Shown in pieces: positions 1 through 9,202 of a DNA stretch of 64,000 nucleotides (position 1 is the first letter of the stretch; every line of letters begins with the position of its first letter). The DNA comes from Devosia sp. SL43 (GTDB taxonomy: Bacteria; Pseudomonadota; Alphaproteobacteria; Rhizobiales; Devosiaceae): contig NZ_CP063401.1 in the NCBI RefSeq assembly GCF_021729885.1, positions 620,001 through 684,000 of the forward strand, written 5' to 3'. The notes under the pieces are model-generated. The model was given only the letters and a program-made list of their open reading frames with translations, was not told the DNA's origin and did no database searches. Both the position numbers and the translations under genes were made by a program.

Positions 1-116
1 ATACGCTCCACCTCGGCCTCGGGCAGCGCACCGGAAACGTTGGGCGTGATGCGATTTTCCGGAATGGTCGGTGCGGGCGCGATCTTGGATTCGTCGATCT
101 CGAATTCGTCGGTCAT
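1..116 (-). CDS. sufT: SufT-like DUF59 Fe-S assembly protein (N-terminal fragment)
   Basis: Only the first 38 codons are present; the rest lies beyond the left edge. The frame starts at an ATG (114-116) and reads MTDEFEIDESKIAPAPTIPE, then NRITPNVSGALPEAEVER. This acidic, proline-containing leader resembles the N-terminus of alphaproteobacterial DUF59 (SufT) proteins that close the suf operon, and the gene follows sufS by 12 bases on the same strand. SufT proteins assist Fe-S cluster maturation. The DUF59 core is not in the window, so the call rests on position and N-terminal resemblance. Confidence 0.65.
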   Translation of the reverse strand, partial: MTDEFEIDESKIAPAPTIPENRITPNVSGALPEAEVER

Positions 117-128
117 AGCAGTCCTCGC

Positions 129-1349
129 TTACGCGAAAAATTTCTGGGCGCGTTCGATGCCGTCAACCAGCGCGTCCACATCGTCCTTACCGTTATATAG
201 GGCGAACGAGGCGCGGCAGGTAGAGGTGACACCGAAACGTTTGAGCAATGGCATGGCGCAATGCGTGCCGGCACGGACGGCAATGCCGTAGCGATCGAGA
301 ATGGTCGAGACGTCATGGGCGTGAGCCCCCTTCATCTCGAATGAGAAAATACCGCCCTTGCCGGGCGCCGTGCCGATCAGGCGGAGCGAATTGATGCGAC
401 TCAGGCGTTCATGCGCATAGGCAGCCACCTCGTGCTCGTGAGCCGCAATGGCATCGCGCCCGAGGTCGGTCATGTAGCTCAGCGCCGCGCCCAGACCGAT
501 CGCCTGGACGATCGGCGGTGTACCGGCCTCGAAGCGGTGCGGCGGTTCGTTGTAGGTGACCGTATCCATGGTCACGGTGTCGATCATCTCGCCACCACCC
601 TGATAGGGCTGCATCTCGGCGAGCAGGTCATACTTGCCGTAGAGCACGCCGATGCCGGTCGGGCCGTAGAGCTTGTGGCCCGTCATGACGTAGAAGTCGG
701 CATCCAGCGCCTGTACGTCCACCGTGGTGTGCACAGCGCCCTGGCTGCCGTCGATCAGCACCGGAATACCGCGGGCATGCGCGATCTCGATCACGTCCCT
801 GATCGGTGTCACCGTGCCGAGCACGTTGCTCATATGCGTAACCGCGACCATACGGGTTCGATCGGTCAGCGCAGCGGCGAAAGCATCGAGATCGAAGCTG
901 CCGTCGTCGCGGACATCGACCCACTTGATCACCGCGCCTTTGCGCTCGCGATGGAAGTGCCACGGCACGATGTTGGAGTGGTGCTCCATGATCGACAAGA
1001 CGATTTCGTCGCCCTCGGCGACGCGTGGGCCAGCGAAAGACTGGGCAACCAGATTGATCGCCTCTGTGGCGGAACGGGTGAAGATGATCTCTTCCGAGCG
1101 CGCCGCATTGAGAAATTTCTGCGCGGCGTGGCGACCGCCCTCATAGGCCTCGGTCGCCCGGTTTGCCAGCGTATGCAGGCCACGATGCACGTTGGCGTAT
1201 TCGTGCCGGAAGGCATAGTCCATGCGGTCGAGCACCTGCACCGGCTTCTGGGCCGAGGCACCGCTATCGAGATAGACCAGCCGATTGCCGTGGATGACCT
1301 CGGACAGGATCGGGAAATCGGCACGGACTTTGTCGAGCTCGAAGGTCAT
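129..1349 (-). CDS. sufS: Cysteine desulfurase SufS (group II)
   Basis: PLP-dependent cysteine desulfurase of 406 residues that passes persulfide sulfur to the SUF scaffold. PLP lysine K226 is visible in MTGHKLYGPTG and the catalytic cysteine C364 in RAGTHCAMPL. The context HCAMPLLKRF matches the group II (SufS/CsdA) signature with a short active-site loop. The start at 1349 (MTFELDKVRADFPIL) is preferred; an upstream in-frame extension to 1457 would translate the palindromic repeat between sufD and sufS. It is the sixth gene of the suf operon. A sufE partner was not seen in the window. Confidence 0.96.
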   Translation of the reverse strand: MTFELDKVRADFPILSEVIHGNRLVYLDSGASAQKPVQVLDRMDYAFRHEYANVHRGLHTLANRATEAYEGGRHAAQKFLNAARSEEIIFTRSATEAINLVAQSFAGPRVAEGDEIVLSIMEHHSNIVPWHFHRERKGAVIKWVDVRDDGSFDLDAFAAALTDRTRMVAVTHMSNVLGTVTPIRDVIEIAHARGIPVLIDGSQGAVHTTVDVQALDADFYVMTGHKLYGPTGIGVLYGKYDLLAEMQPYQGGGEMIDTVTMDTVTYNEPPHRFEAGTPPIVQAIGLGAALSYMTDLGRDAIAAHEHEVAAYAHERLSRINSLRLIGTAPGKGGIFSFEMKGAHAHDVSTILDRYGIAVRAGTHCAMPLLKRFGVTSTCRASFALYNGKDDVDALVDGIERAQKFFA

Positions 1350-1366
1350 TGCGTTTGGTCCCGTTT

Positions 1367-1503
1367 TCTTCACCTCTCCCTTTGGGGGAGAGGTCGACCC
1401 TCTTGGGTCGGGGGAGGGGGCCTTCCCCAAAACACCGAGCCAACTAAAGGCCCCCACACCCGGCGCTGCGCGCCGACCTCTCCCCCAAAGGGAGAGGTGA
1501 AGA
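1367..1503. repeat. Compound inverted repeat between sufD and sufS
   Basis: Two perfect 30-base arms (1367-1396 and 1474-1503) are inverted around a 77-base centre. Each arm is itself palindromic, with ACCTCTCCC opposite GGGGAGAGGT, so the RNA could form one long stem or two local hairpins. The centre holds further palindromic pieces (GACCC..GGGTC near 1396-1409). This resembles the short extragenic palindromic elements common in Hyphomicrobiales. It fills most of the 166-base sufD-sufS gap and could alter relative expression inside the operon. Confidence 0.85.
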
Positions 1504-1515
1504 GGGCGTCACCAC

Positions 1516-2724
1516 CTACTTACCCAGCAGCCAGCCGTCGATTACCCCGTGCAGGGCTTCAGCCAGGGCCTCATCCTCGATCGGATCGACGAGTTCCTCA
1601 AGGAAACCGCGGACCAGCATCGTCTCGGCTTCTCCCTTGGGGATGCCGCGGCTCATCAGGTAGAACATGCTGTCTTCGTCGAGCTTGCCGCAGGTCGAGC
1701 CGTGGCCGCAGACGACGTCGTCGGCATAGATTTCGAGCTCGGGCTTGCTGAGGATTTCCGCCTCATCCGACAGCATCAGGCCCTGATGCATGAACTTGGC
1801 ATCGGTTTTCTGCGCATCGCGCGCCACGACTAGGCGGCCCTGCACCACCGATTTGCCGCGACCGCGGGCAATCGACTTGAACAGCGGCTGCGACGAGGTG
1901 TGCGGCACCGCGTGGCTGGCATCCATGGTGATGTCGGCATGCTGGCCGTCGGAGACCAGGTTGAGCCCGGTGATGAAACCATGCGCCCCGGCGCCCTCAT
2001 AGCGCGGGAAGAGCTGCGTGCGGCTGAGGCCGGCACCGGCATGGATCACCAGCGTGCGTAGCTGTGCCCCTTCGCCAACGTGATATTCGTTGGTGGCGAA
2101 ATGCGAGGTCCCGCGGGACGAGAGGTCGACCGTGACATGGGTCACGACGGCATTCTTGCCCAGTGCGATGTAGGTAGCATGGTTGCCGACATGAGCGGCG
2201 TCCGAACCCGAGAAAGTTTCGAGGATTACGGCAGAGGCACCGTCGGCCACGAAAATCTTGAGTGAGTCGGCGACGTGGCCGGCCTCGCCTTCGCTGCGAC
2301 GGTCGATCTGGATCACCGGGTCGACGCTGCTTTCCAGCGTCAAGGTCAGGCTTTCCTTGGCGAGCGCGCCATTGAGATGCACCAGGACGTCGTCGCGGGT
2401 GCTGAGCATGCCCCCCTGCGCCTTCCCGACAATGACCCCAGCGGGGGCTGTCGAGGCGGATTGGATAACGCCATTGGCGATCATCAACTGGTAGGCACCG
2501 GCCACGCGCAAGGCCGGCGCGCTGGCCTCATTGGCGGCGACTGCTAGCGGCGGCACGGCCTTCAGCAGCATCTTGAGGTCGGTATAGTGGTAGCTCTCGA
2601 CGCGCCGCGTCGGCAGACCGGCAACAGTGATGCGCTCAGCATCGGCATGGGCGCCGACGCTCTTGAGCTGATCGATCAGCGTGTTTTCGGCAGCGCCGAG
2701 GCGGACGGGGACAGGAAATGCCAT
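1516..2724 (-). CDS. sufD: SufD, SUF scaffold subunit
   Basis: 402-residue SufB/SufD-family protein that pairs with SufB and SufC in the SufBC2D complex, where Fe-S clusters are built. The N-terminal region (RRVESYHYTDLKMLL) is the characteristic SufD segment. The C-terminal half is the beta-helix core with SKPELEIYADDVVCGHGSTCGKLDED near residues 325-350, followed by the MSRGIPKGEAETMLVRGF segment typical of the family. It begins 3 bases after the sufC stop, so the two are probably translationally linked. Confidence 0.96.
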   Translation of the reverse strand: MAFPVPVRLGAAENTLIDQLKSVGAHADAERITVAGLPTRRVESYHYTDLKMLLKAVPPLAVAANEASAPALRVAGAYQLMIANGVIQSASTAPAGVIVGKAQGGMLSTRDDVLVHLNGALAKESLTLTLESSVDPVIQIDRRSEGEAGHVADSLKIFVADGASAVILETFSGSDAAHVGNHATYIALGKNAVVTHVTVDLSSRGTSHFATNEYHVGEGAQLRTLVIHAGAGLSRTQLFPRYEGAGAHGFITGLNLVSDGQHADITMDASHAVPHTSSQPLFKSIARGRGKSVVQGRLVVARDAQKTDAKFMHQGLMLSDEAEILSKPELEIYADDVVCGHGSTCGKLDEDSMFYLMSRGIPKGEAETMLVRGFLEELVDPIEDEALAEALHGVIDGWLLGK

Positions 2725-2727
2725 GGC

Positions 2728-3489
2728 TCAAGCCGCCGTCGCGTCGAAGTCGGCATAGCCCTTGGCTTCGAGCTGCAGCGCCAAGTCCTTGTCGCCGCTC
2801 TCGACGATCCGGCCGTCGCTGAACACATGCACCACGTCCGGCACGATGTGGTTCAGCAGCCGCTGATAGTGGGTGATGACGAGCATCGAGCGGTTATCGT
2901 TGCGCAGGGCGTTGACGCCCTTGGACACCACCTGCAGCGCATCGATGTCCAGCCCTGAATCGGTCTCGTCGAGTACGCAAAGCGCCGGCTTGAGAAGGGC
3001 CATCTGCAGGATTTCGGCCCGCTTCTTTTCGCCGCCCGAGAACCCGACATTGAGCGGGCGCTTGAGCATCTCCGTATCGACATTGAGCTGCGAGCCCGCC
3101 TCTTTGACGGCGCGCATGAAGTCTGGCGTCGACATTTCGCCTTCGCCGCGCGCCTTGCGCTGGGCGTTGATGGCCGCCTTGAGGAAAGTCATGGTGGCGA
3201 CGCCGGGGATCTCGATCGGGTACTGGAAGGCCAGGAACACCCCGGCGACAGCGCGCTCAGCAGGCTCCATCTCGAGGATATCAACGCCATTAAGCAGGAT
3301 TTCGCCCTCGGTGACCTCGTAGTCTTCCTTGCCGGCCAGAACGTAGCTCAGGGTCGACTTACCCGAACCATTGCGCCCCATGATCGCGTGGACCTGTCCG
3401 GCAGGGATGGTGAGATTCACCCCTTTGAGGATTTCGCGCTCTTCGATGCGAGCATGCAGGTTGCGGATTTCAAGGATCGGGGTGGTCAT
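2728..3489 (-). CDS. sufC: SufC, ABC-type ATPase of the SUF complex
   Basis: 253-residue soluble ABC ATPase that drives conformational change of SufB-SufD. Visible motifs are Walker A GRNGSGKS (38-45), the ABC signature FSGGEKKRAE (150-159), and Walker B CVLDETDSGLD (171-181) with the SufC-type Asp-Glu-Thr-Asp-Ser. No membrane segments are present. It lies 52 bases downstream of the cupin gene and directly before sufD. Confidence 0.98.
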   Translation of the reverse strand: MTTPILEIRNLHARIEEREILKGVNLTIPAGQVHAIMGRNGSGKSTLSYVLAGKEDYEVTEGEILLNGVDILEMEPAERAVAGVFLAFQYPIEIPGVATMTFLKAAINAQRKARGEGEMSTPDFMRAVKEAGSQLNVDTEMLKRPLNVGFSGGEKKRAEILQMALLKPALCVLDETDSGLDIDALQVVSKGVNALRNDNRSMLVITHYQRLLNHIVPDVVHVFSDGRIVESGDKDLALQLEAKGYADFDATAA

Positions 3490-3541
3490 ATCAGTCTCCA
3501 GAAAATCTTTGGCGCCGGGCGCCGAATGGATAGGTGGCGCC

Positions 3542-4053
3542 TCAGGCGCCCGGTTCGCCGTCCCAATAGTCGACGGCCTTGCCGTCGCGGATCAGGTGGC
3601 GGAGAGAAGATTTGTCGGTCGGATTGCCGGTCGTGCGGCTGAACACGCCGAACTTGCCGGAATCCGGATACTCGCAAACCTCGGTCGCGGCCATGGTCGA
3701 GACGCCGATATAGCGGAGCGTCTGGCTGCCGGTATTGATGATCTGGTGCGCCGTACTCTGATCGCCTGCAGGTGCTACCAGCACGTCGCCTGCCTTGAAG
3801 ACATGGCGGTCCGAGCCAAAGCGGTAGGTCCCTTCGCCTTCCAGCACTATGAACAACTCATCTTCCTGATGGTGATTGTGGAACGGACAGCTCGACTTGC
3901 CTGGCGGCACTTCATTGTAGCTGGCGCCAAGATTGCGCAGACCCGTCAGCCGACCGAACGAAATGTCGGCTGACTTATACAGGCTACCCTGCTCCCACGC
4001 ATCGAGCGTGAGATCAGCAAGGCGAACCACCGGGCTGCGCGGCGCGTCAGTCA

Positions 4054-4054
<1 letters not shown>
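3542..4054 (-). CDS. Cupin-domain protein embedded in the suf operon
   Basis: 170-residue single-domain cupin. Motif 1 is seen as CPFHNHHQEDELFIVLEGEGTYR (residues about 52-74) with two His and a Glu positioned to bind a metal, and motif 2 as GDVLVAPAGD followed by AHQIINTG. The ATG at 4054 overlaps the sufB stop (TAATG), implying translational coupling. No substrate is evident. A small-molecule or metal-binding role in Fe-S assembly, or an unrelated passenger function, are both possible. An upstream in-frame extension lies inside sufB in another frame and is rejected. Confidence 0.88.
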
Positions 4055-5559
<1,505 letters not shown>

Positions 5560-5623
5560 TGCGGCGTCTCCTATTGCCCGACAGCGATTCAAGGTCGCCG
5601 CGAGCCGTCTAAACTGTTGCGGC

Positions 5624-6763
5624 CTAGGCCGCCTGCCCCTGCCGCGCCCGCTGGCGCTCAAGGATCGATTGGTAACCGGCGACGAATGCATTCACGTCGT
5701 CAACCGTGGAATTCCAGCCCATGCTGATGCGCAGTGCGCAATCCGCCAGTTCGGGCGCGACACCCATGGCAGCCAGCACATGGCTCGGACCAACCTTGCC
5801 GGACGAACAGGCAGAGCCGGATGACACCGAGAGACCCATCAGGTCCAGAGCCATCATCGCGGTGGCATTCTTGACGCCCGGGACAGCAAAGTTGGTGACA
5901 TTGCCCAGCCGGGTGGCCCCAAAAATCGCTACACCGGGAATCGCCGACTTGAGGTCGGCCTCCAGGCGATTGATCAGCCGCGGAACGTCGGCGGTCGCGT
6001 AGCGAGCACCAATGGCAGAAGCTGCTGCACCGAACCCGGCAATCAAGGCAGTCGCCTCGGTACCGCCACGGCGCCCCTGCTCCTGCCCGCCACCTGGAAT
6101 AAGGCGAACCACATCGGCATGCGCCTTGACCAGCAGCGCACCGATGCCAGCAGGCGCGCCGATCTTGTGGCCGCTGATGGCCATCATATCGGGGGCTGAG
6201 GTGGCAAAATCCAGCGGCAGCTTGCCGAAGGCCTGCACGGCATCGATGAACAGGGTGTGACGGGTGGGACCAACAATCGCACTGATCCTGCCGATCGGCT
6301 GCACGACGCCGGTCTCGTTGTTCACCCAATGCAGCGCGACCAGAAGATTGCCTTCGGCGCCGAAAATAACGTCGGCCAGTTGATCAAGATCAATGCTGCC
6401 GTCCGGCAGCAGGCCGATGGTGATGACAGGGAGGCCGGTTGCTTCCGCCGCTTTCGTCACGGCAGCATGTTCGCCTGCGCTGACGACGATAGCGGTGGAG
6501 GCGAAGGCCTTCGCCCCACCGACGATTGCCTGGGTGATGGCTTCGGTTGCCGAGCCGGTGAACACCACCTGCTTGCGCTCAGCGCCGGCAAGCGTCGCGA
6601 CCTGGCCACGGGCCGTATCGATGAGATTGCGCAATGCACGGCCATGGCCATGCACCGATGAGGGATTGCCCATCAGATCGAGGGCAGCGACGAGCGCCGA
6701 CCGCGCTTCAGGCAAAAGCGGGGACGCGGCATTGTGATCGAGATAGATCGCCGGTCTCGTCAT
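5624..6763 (-). CDS. Cysteine desulfurase, IscS/NifS-type (first gene of suf operon)
   Basis: 379-residue aminotransferase class V protein. The PLP lysine is K200 in [16 protein letters not shown] and the catalytic cysteine is C319 in [17 protein letters not shown]. The long SSGSACSSG loop is typical of group I (NifS/IscS) desulfurases, unlike the group II SufS in the same operon. It therefore supplies a second sulfur donor, matching the rhizobial sufS2-BCDS1XA layout. The start at 6763 ([14 protein letters not shown]) is chosen over upstream in-frame codons lacking homology-like sequence. Confidence 0.95.
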   Translation of the reverse strand: MTRPAIYLDHNAASPLLPEARSALVAALDLMGNPSSVHGHGRALRNLIDTARGQVATLAGAERKQVVFTGSATEAITQAIVGGAKAFASTAIVVSAGEHAAVTKAAEATGLPVITIGLLPDGSIDLDQLADVIFGAEGNLLVALHWVNNETGVVQPIGRISAIVGPTRHTLFIDAVQAFGKLPLDFATSAPDMMAISGHKIGAPAGIGALLVKAHADVVRLIPGGGQEQGRRGGTEATALIAGFGAAASAIGARYATADVPRLINRLEADLKSAIPGVAIFGATRLGNVTNFAVPGVKNATAMMALDLMGLSVSSGSACSSGKVGPSHVLAAMGVAPELADCALRISMGWNSTVDDVNAFVAGYQSILERQRARQGQAA

Positions 6764-7050
6764 CGGATTCCCATGTGGCGCATGCGCACCGATCATACCA
6801 TCCATGCCCGTGGCGGAGCGCCGTTGCGCCCTCCACCTCAAACACTTCTTGAAATCTGCAGCCCAACTTCATTACAAGGGGCGCTCTTGCAGGCCGCACA
6901 ACGGCCTAAAACCGAGTTTCGAACAATTCTAAACTAGATTTTGTGAGCCATGTTTTAGGAGCCTGTACCGGCTTAGTCAAGCCGCACGGCGCTCGATGGC
7001 ACCAGCGAAATCCCACCAACAGAGCCGAAGCGGCCGAAAGAAAAGAGACC
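6764..7050. promoter_or_regulatory. Divergent promoter region of suf operon and hydrolase gene
   Basis: 287 bases separate the first suf gene (minus) from the hydrolase gene (plus). It is comparatively AT-rich around 6900-6950 and contains the Irr-like palindrome listed separately. No convincing coding frame is present and no clear -35/-10 pair could be fixed. Confidence 0.6.
6916..6934. promoter_or_regulatory. Putative Irr-type iron control element
   Basis: GTTTCGAACAATTCTAAAC is an interrupted palindrome (GTTT.GAA.....TTC.AAAC), close to the iron control element described for Irr in rhizobia (TTTAGAA..NTTCTAAA type). It lies 153 bases upstream of the first suf start codon. In Hyphomicrobiales Irr and RirA regulate suf genes, so iron- or haem-responsive control of the operon is expected. 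Similarity is by eye. Confidence 0.6.
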
Positions 7051-7713
7051 ATGCCAGAAGTGATTTTCAACGGACCCGAGGGTCGTCTGGAAGGCCGCTA
7101 CCAGCCCGGCAAGGAGCCAAACGCTCCGATCGCGATTGTGCTGCATCCGCATCCACAGTTCGGCGGGACGATGAACAACCAGATCGTCTACAATCTCTTC
7201 TACATGTTCGCCCAGCGCGGCTTTGCGGTGCTGCGCTTCAACTCGCGCGGTGTCGGCCGCAGCCAGGGCATGTTCGATCACGGTGTCGGCGAGCTCAGCG
7301 ACGCAGCATCAGCGCTCGACTGGCTGCAGGTCATCAATCGCGAGTCGCGCGGCTGCTGGATTGCCGGCTTCTCCTTCGGCGCCTGGATCGGCATGCAGTT
7401 GCTGATGCGCCGCCCAGAGGTGGAAGGTTTCATCTCGGTGTCGCCGCCGGAAAACCTCTATGACTTCTCGTTCCTGGCGCCCTGCCCGTCGTCCGGGCTG
7501 ATCATCCATGGCGACAAGGACCGTGTGGCACCGCCAACCTCGGTCCAGAAGCTGGTCGACAAGCTCAAGACCCAGAAGGGCATCACCATCGAGCAGCAGA
7601 TCGTCGACGGTGCGAACCACTTCTACGAAGGCAAGATCGACGAACTGACCACCCGCTGCGCCGATTATCTCGACCGTCGCCGGCAGGAGATCGCCGCCGG
7701 CGGCGGGCGCTAA
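7051..7713 (+). CDS. Alpha/beta hydrolase (COG2945-like)
   Basis: 220-residue alpha/beta-hydrolase. HPHPQFGGTMNN near residues 28-39 forms the oxyanion region, GFSFGAW (residues about 107-113) carries the nucleophilic serine, HGDKDRVAPP supplies the acid, and GANHFYEGKIDEL the histidine. Proteins of this type are usually annotated as predicted hydrolases; no substrate is evident. The ATG at 7051 (MPEVIFNGPEGRLEGRY) follows a purine-rich AAGAAAAGAGA stretch. Confidence 0.88.
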   Translation: MPEVIFNGPEGRLEGRYQPGKEPNAPIAIVLHPHPQFGGTMNNQIVYNLFYMFAQRGFAVLRFNSRGVGRSQGMFDHGVGELSDAASALDWLQVINRESRGCWIAGFSFGAWIGMQLLMRRPEVEGFISVSPPENLYDFSFLAPCPSSGLIIHGDKDRVAPPTSVQKLVDKLKTQKGITIEQQIVDGANHFYEGKIDELTTRCADYLDRRRQEIAAGGGR

Positions 7714-7764
7714 GTCAAGGGCGCATAACTGCGATCATTCCTACCACGCCATCCCACCCACGGC

Positions 7765-7841
7765 GTCATTCCCGCGAAAGCGGGAATCCACTCTTGGCGG
7801 AAGTCGCATGAAGAATGGATCCCCGCTTTCGCGGGGAGGAC
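7765..7841. repeat. Extragenic palindromic repeat upstream of tyrS
   Basis: Two 26-base arms (7765-7790 and 7816-7841) are inverted with 3 mismatches. Each contains CCCGCGAAAGCGGG or its complement and so forms its own hairpin. The pattern GTCATTCCCGCGAAAGCGGG...TCCA is a very common dispersed repeat in Alphaproteobacteria. It lies in the 176-base gap between the hydrolase gene and tyrS; no other feature was seen there. Confidence 0.85.
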
Positions 7842-7889
7842 GCCGAGCGGAGGTTGGTCCCAATACCAAATCGACCCGGATCGCACCCG

Positions 7890-9140
7890 ATGACCAAGTT
7901 CAAATCCGACTTCCTGCGCGTTCTCGATGAGCGCGGCTTCATCCACCAGATTTCCGACCCGGAAGGCCTCGACGCTCTGGCGCTCAAGGGGCCGATCACG
8001 GGCTATGTCGGCTACGACGCCACGGCTACGTCGATCCATATCGGCAATCTGATCACTGTCACCATGCTCTACTGGCTGCAGGAAACCGGCCACAAGGCGA
8101 TCAGCCTGATGGGCGGGGGCACCTCGATGGTGGGCGATCCTTCGTTTCGCGACGATCAGCGCAAGCTGCTGACCGTTGAGCAGATCCAGACCAACATCGA
8201 CTCGATCCAGCGCGTCTATGGCAATATCCTCAACTATGGCGGCTCCAACCCCGCCATCATGGTCAATAATGCCGATTGGCTGCTCAAGCTCAACTATGTC
8301 GAGTTCCTGCGCGATGTCGGCCGCCACTTCTCGGTCAACCGCATGCTCAGCTTCGACTCGGTCAAGCTGCGGCTCGACCGCGAGCAGTCGCTGAGCTTTC
8401 TCGAATTCAACTACATGATCATGCAGGGCTACGACTTTACCGAGCTCAACCGGCGCTATGGCACCGTGTTGCAGATGGGCGGGTCGGACCAGTGGGGCAA
8501 CATCATCAACGGTGTCGACCTCAACCACCGCATGGGCGGCGAGCAGCTCTACGCGCTGACCACGCCGCTGTTGACCAAGTCATCCGGCGAGAAGATGGGC
8601 AAGTCGGCATCTGGCGCCGTCTGGCTCAATGGCGACCTCTTCAGCCCCTATGACTTCTGGCAGTACTTCCGGAACACGGAAGACGCCGACGTGGTGAAGT
8701 TCCTCAAGATCTTCACCCGCCTCCCGATCTCGGAGATCGAAAAGCTGGGCGCCCTCGGCGGCAATGAGATCAACGAAGCCAAGAAGGTTCTGGCAACGGA
8801 GGTTACGGCTATCGTCCATGGCCGCGATGCCGCCATTCAGGCAGCAGCGACTGCCGCCAATACCTTTGAAGCCGGTGGCATCGATCTGTCGCTACCCACG
8901 GCAACCGTGACCCATGCCGAGCTGACCAATGGTATTGGCATTCTGGCAGCGCTGGTGACGGCGGGGCTGGCAGGTTCCAACGGCGAGGCCCGCCGGCATA
9001 TCCAGTCCGGCGCCGTACGGGTCAACGACGCAGTGATCGAGGATGACAAGCTCAGCATCGGCGACAATGCCTTGCTGAGCGAGGGCGTCATCAAGCTCTC
9101 AGTCGGCAAGAAGCGCCACGCGCTGATCAAGCCGGTCTAA
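7890..9140 (+). CDS. tyrS: Tyrosyl-tRNA synthetase
   Basis: 416-residue class I synthetase that charges tRNA-Tyr. The HIGH-type motif is HIGN (50-53), the KMSKS-type loop is KMGKS (235-239), and GGSDQWGN lies near residues 197-204. A C-terminal S4-like RNA-binding segment ([20 protein letters not shown]) is present. The start at 7890 ([16 protein letters not shown]) is chosen because upstream in-frame codons run through the palindromic repeat. Confidence 0.97.
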   Translation: MTKFKSDFLRVLDERGFIHQISDPEGLDALALKGPITGYVGYDATATSIHIGNLITVTMLYWLQETGHKAISLMGGGTSMVGDPSFRDDQRKLLTVEQIQTNIDSIQRVYGNILNYGGSNPAIMVNNADWLLKLNYVEFLRDVGRHFSVNRMLSFDSVKLRLDREQSLSFLEFNYMIMQGYDFTELNRRYGTVLQMGGSDQWGNIINGVDLNHRMGGEQLYALTTPLLTKSSGEKMGKSASGAVWLNGDLFSPYDFWQYFRNTEDADVVKFLKIFTRLPISEIEKLGALGGNEINEAKKVLATEVTAIVHGRDAAIQAAATAANTFEAGGIDLSLPTATVTHAELTNGIGILAALVTAGLAGSNGEARRHIQSGAVRVNDAVIEDDKLSIGDNALLSEGVIKLSVGKKRHALIKPV

Positions 9141-9158
9141 TTCCGGCTCTACAAACTT

Positions 9159-9195
9159 ATAGCCCTGCCTTAGAGATCATCCGAGGCAGGGCTAT
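9159..9195. terminator. Bidirectional terminator between tyrS and the AsmA-like gene
   Basis: Perfect 12-base stem ATAGCCCTGCCT/AGGCAGGGCTAT with a 13-base loop, between two convergent genes. T-rich sequence follows on the plus strand (TATTTG) and weaker T-rich sequence on the minus strand (ATAAGTTTG). Confidence 0.8.
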
Positions 9196-9202
9196 TTGAA
9201 CG

